From positions 1-23,472 of the forward strand of contig DFBI01000197.1 of assembly GCA_002367335.1 (NCBI GenBank): a DNA stretch of 23,472 bases, given 5' to 3'. This DNA is from Syntrophaceae bacterium UBA3084 (GTDB lineage Bacteria > Desulfobacterota > Syntrophia > Syntrophales > UBA6807). Below the pieces are notes generated by a model, which saw nothing but the letters and a program-made list of their open reading frames with translations, searched no databases and was not told where the DNA came from. Shown piece after piece: positions 23,105 to 23,472 of this stretch. The translations under genes were made by a program, and so were the position numbers. Position 1 is the first letter of the stretch, and every line of letters starts with the position of its first letter.

Positions 23105-23373
23105 AGCTGACTATTCGGAGAACTACTCAGTTCAAACGAGACATCAAACGCATTTTACGAAGTGGGAAAGATATTGAGAAGTTACTGAGTATTGTTGAGG
23201 AACTTGCAAAAGGACTGAAATTACCTCCTGAACACCACAACCATCCTCTCAGCGGAAAATATAAGAATAAGTGTGATTGTCATATCGAACCTGATTGGAT
23301 TCTGATTTATGCAATAGAGAATGATGAACTTGTTCTTTATCGTACAGGAAGTCATCCTCGACTTTTCAGGTGA
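23101..23373 (+). CDS. YafQ/RelE-family mRNA interferase toxin
   Basis: A 90-residue ribosome-dependent endoribonuclease of the YafQ branch. The opening LTIRRTTQFKRDIKRILRSGKD and the active-site set in HHNHPLSGKY, CHIEPDWILIY and YRTGSHPRLF match YafQ, where the two His of the middle section, the Asp in EPDW and the last His do catalysis. The start is TTG at 23101, overlapping the antitoxin stop by 4 bases, with no in-frame ATG near; a weak coupled start would keep toxin output below antitoxin. All key residues are present, so the toxin looks active. Confidence 0.9.
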   Translation: MKLTIRRTTQFKRDIKRILRSGKDIEKLLSIVEELAKGLKLPPEHHNHPLSGKYKNKCDCHIEPDWILIYAIENDELVLYRTGSHPRLFR

Positions 23374-23447
23374 TATTTTCTTTTCGTATCCAGTCTCTGC
23401 CTGAGAATGCATTATACGAGGAGGAATCACTATTTATTAGATTTGCA

Positions 23448-23471
23448 CAGAATTCCGGGCAGAATTCCGGG
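23448..23471 (+). repeat. 12-bp tandem direct repeat at window end
   Basis: CAGAATTCCGGG occurs twice in a row (23448-23459, 23460-23471). The window ends here, so it may be the edge of a longer array or of another repeat element. Confidence 0.6.
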
Positions 23472-23472
23472 G

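Overview
The window is a bacterial chromosome segment, most plausibly from an anaerobic Desulfobacterota (old Deltaproteobacteria, Syntrophales-like). That placement is an inference from gene content and repeat types: a one-operon shikimate pathway, a KamA-type radical SAM enzyme, an OxlT-like carrier, an IS91 element with a tyrosine-recombinase partner, and extragenic inverted repeats. No rRNA or other decisive marker is present.

Layout. 1-3.5 kb is accessory DNA: the 3' part of a Fic gene, a small CxxC/CxxC protein on the minus strand, and a decayed IS91-like element (a tyrosine recombinase with two frameshifts and a HUH transposase with one stop and one frameshift). 3.6-6.6 kb (minus strand) holds a fused pabB-pabC gene broken by one in-frame TGA, then azlD and azlC. 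6.8-10.9 kb (plus strand) holds an Fe-dependent alcohol dehydrogenase, mobA, an OxlT-like MFS carrier with a strong 3' hairpin, and a stand-alone cyclic-nucleotide-binding protein. 11.1-11.4 kb has a divergent tRNA-Ala(GGC)/tRNA-Leu(CAA) pair with good promoters. 11.5-12.8 kb encodes an exported endonuclease/exonuclease/phosphatase-fold protein with a C-terminal helix-hairpin-helix module; its end overlaps the end of the aro operon.

12.7-20.3 kb is the centrepiece: an eight-gene minus-strand operon, aroF-aroB-pheA-aroD-aroE-aroA-aroK-aroC, covering every step from DAHP to chorismate plus the branch to phenylpyruvate. Seven of the eight genes overlap their neighbours. Upstream of aroF lies a 200-nt leader, not marked by any long reading frame, with a promoter, a 27-residue leader peptide carrying the run Tyr-Trp-Phe-Ser-Tyr-Phe-Tyr-Phe, and six RNA segments that can pair as a ladder (1:2, 2:3, 3:4, 4:5, 5:6). 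Pairs 3:4 and 5:6 are both terminator hairpins with T-tracts. This looks like a ribosome-mediated attenuator that senses all three aromatic amino acids and controls two terminators in series; it is the most interesting object in the window.

20.6-23.5 kb returns to accessory DNA: a 15-unit heptamer array, a KamA-family radical SAM gene, a 387-bp MITE-like element with 23-bp perfect inverted ends and a nested inverted repeat, a second 145-bp inverted-repeat element, a possible small RNA with promoter and terminator, and a RelB/YafQ-like toxin-antitoxin pair with its own promoter and palindromic operator.
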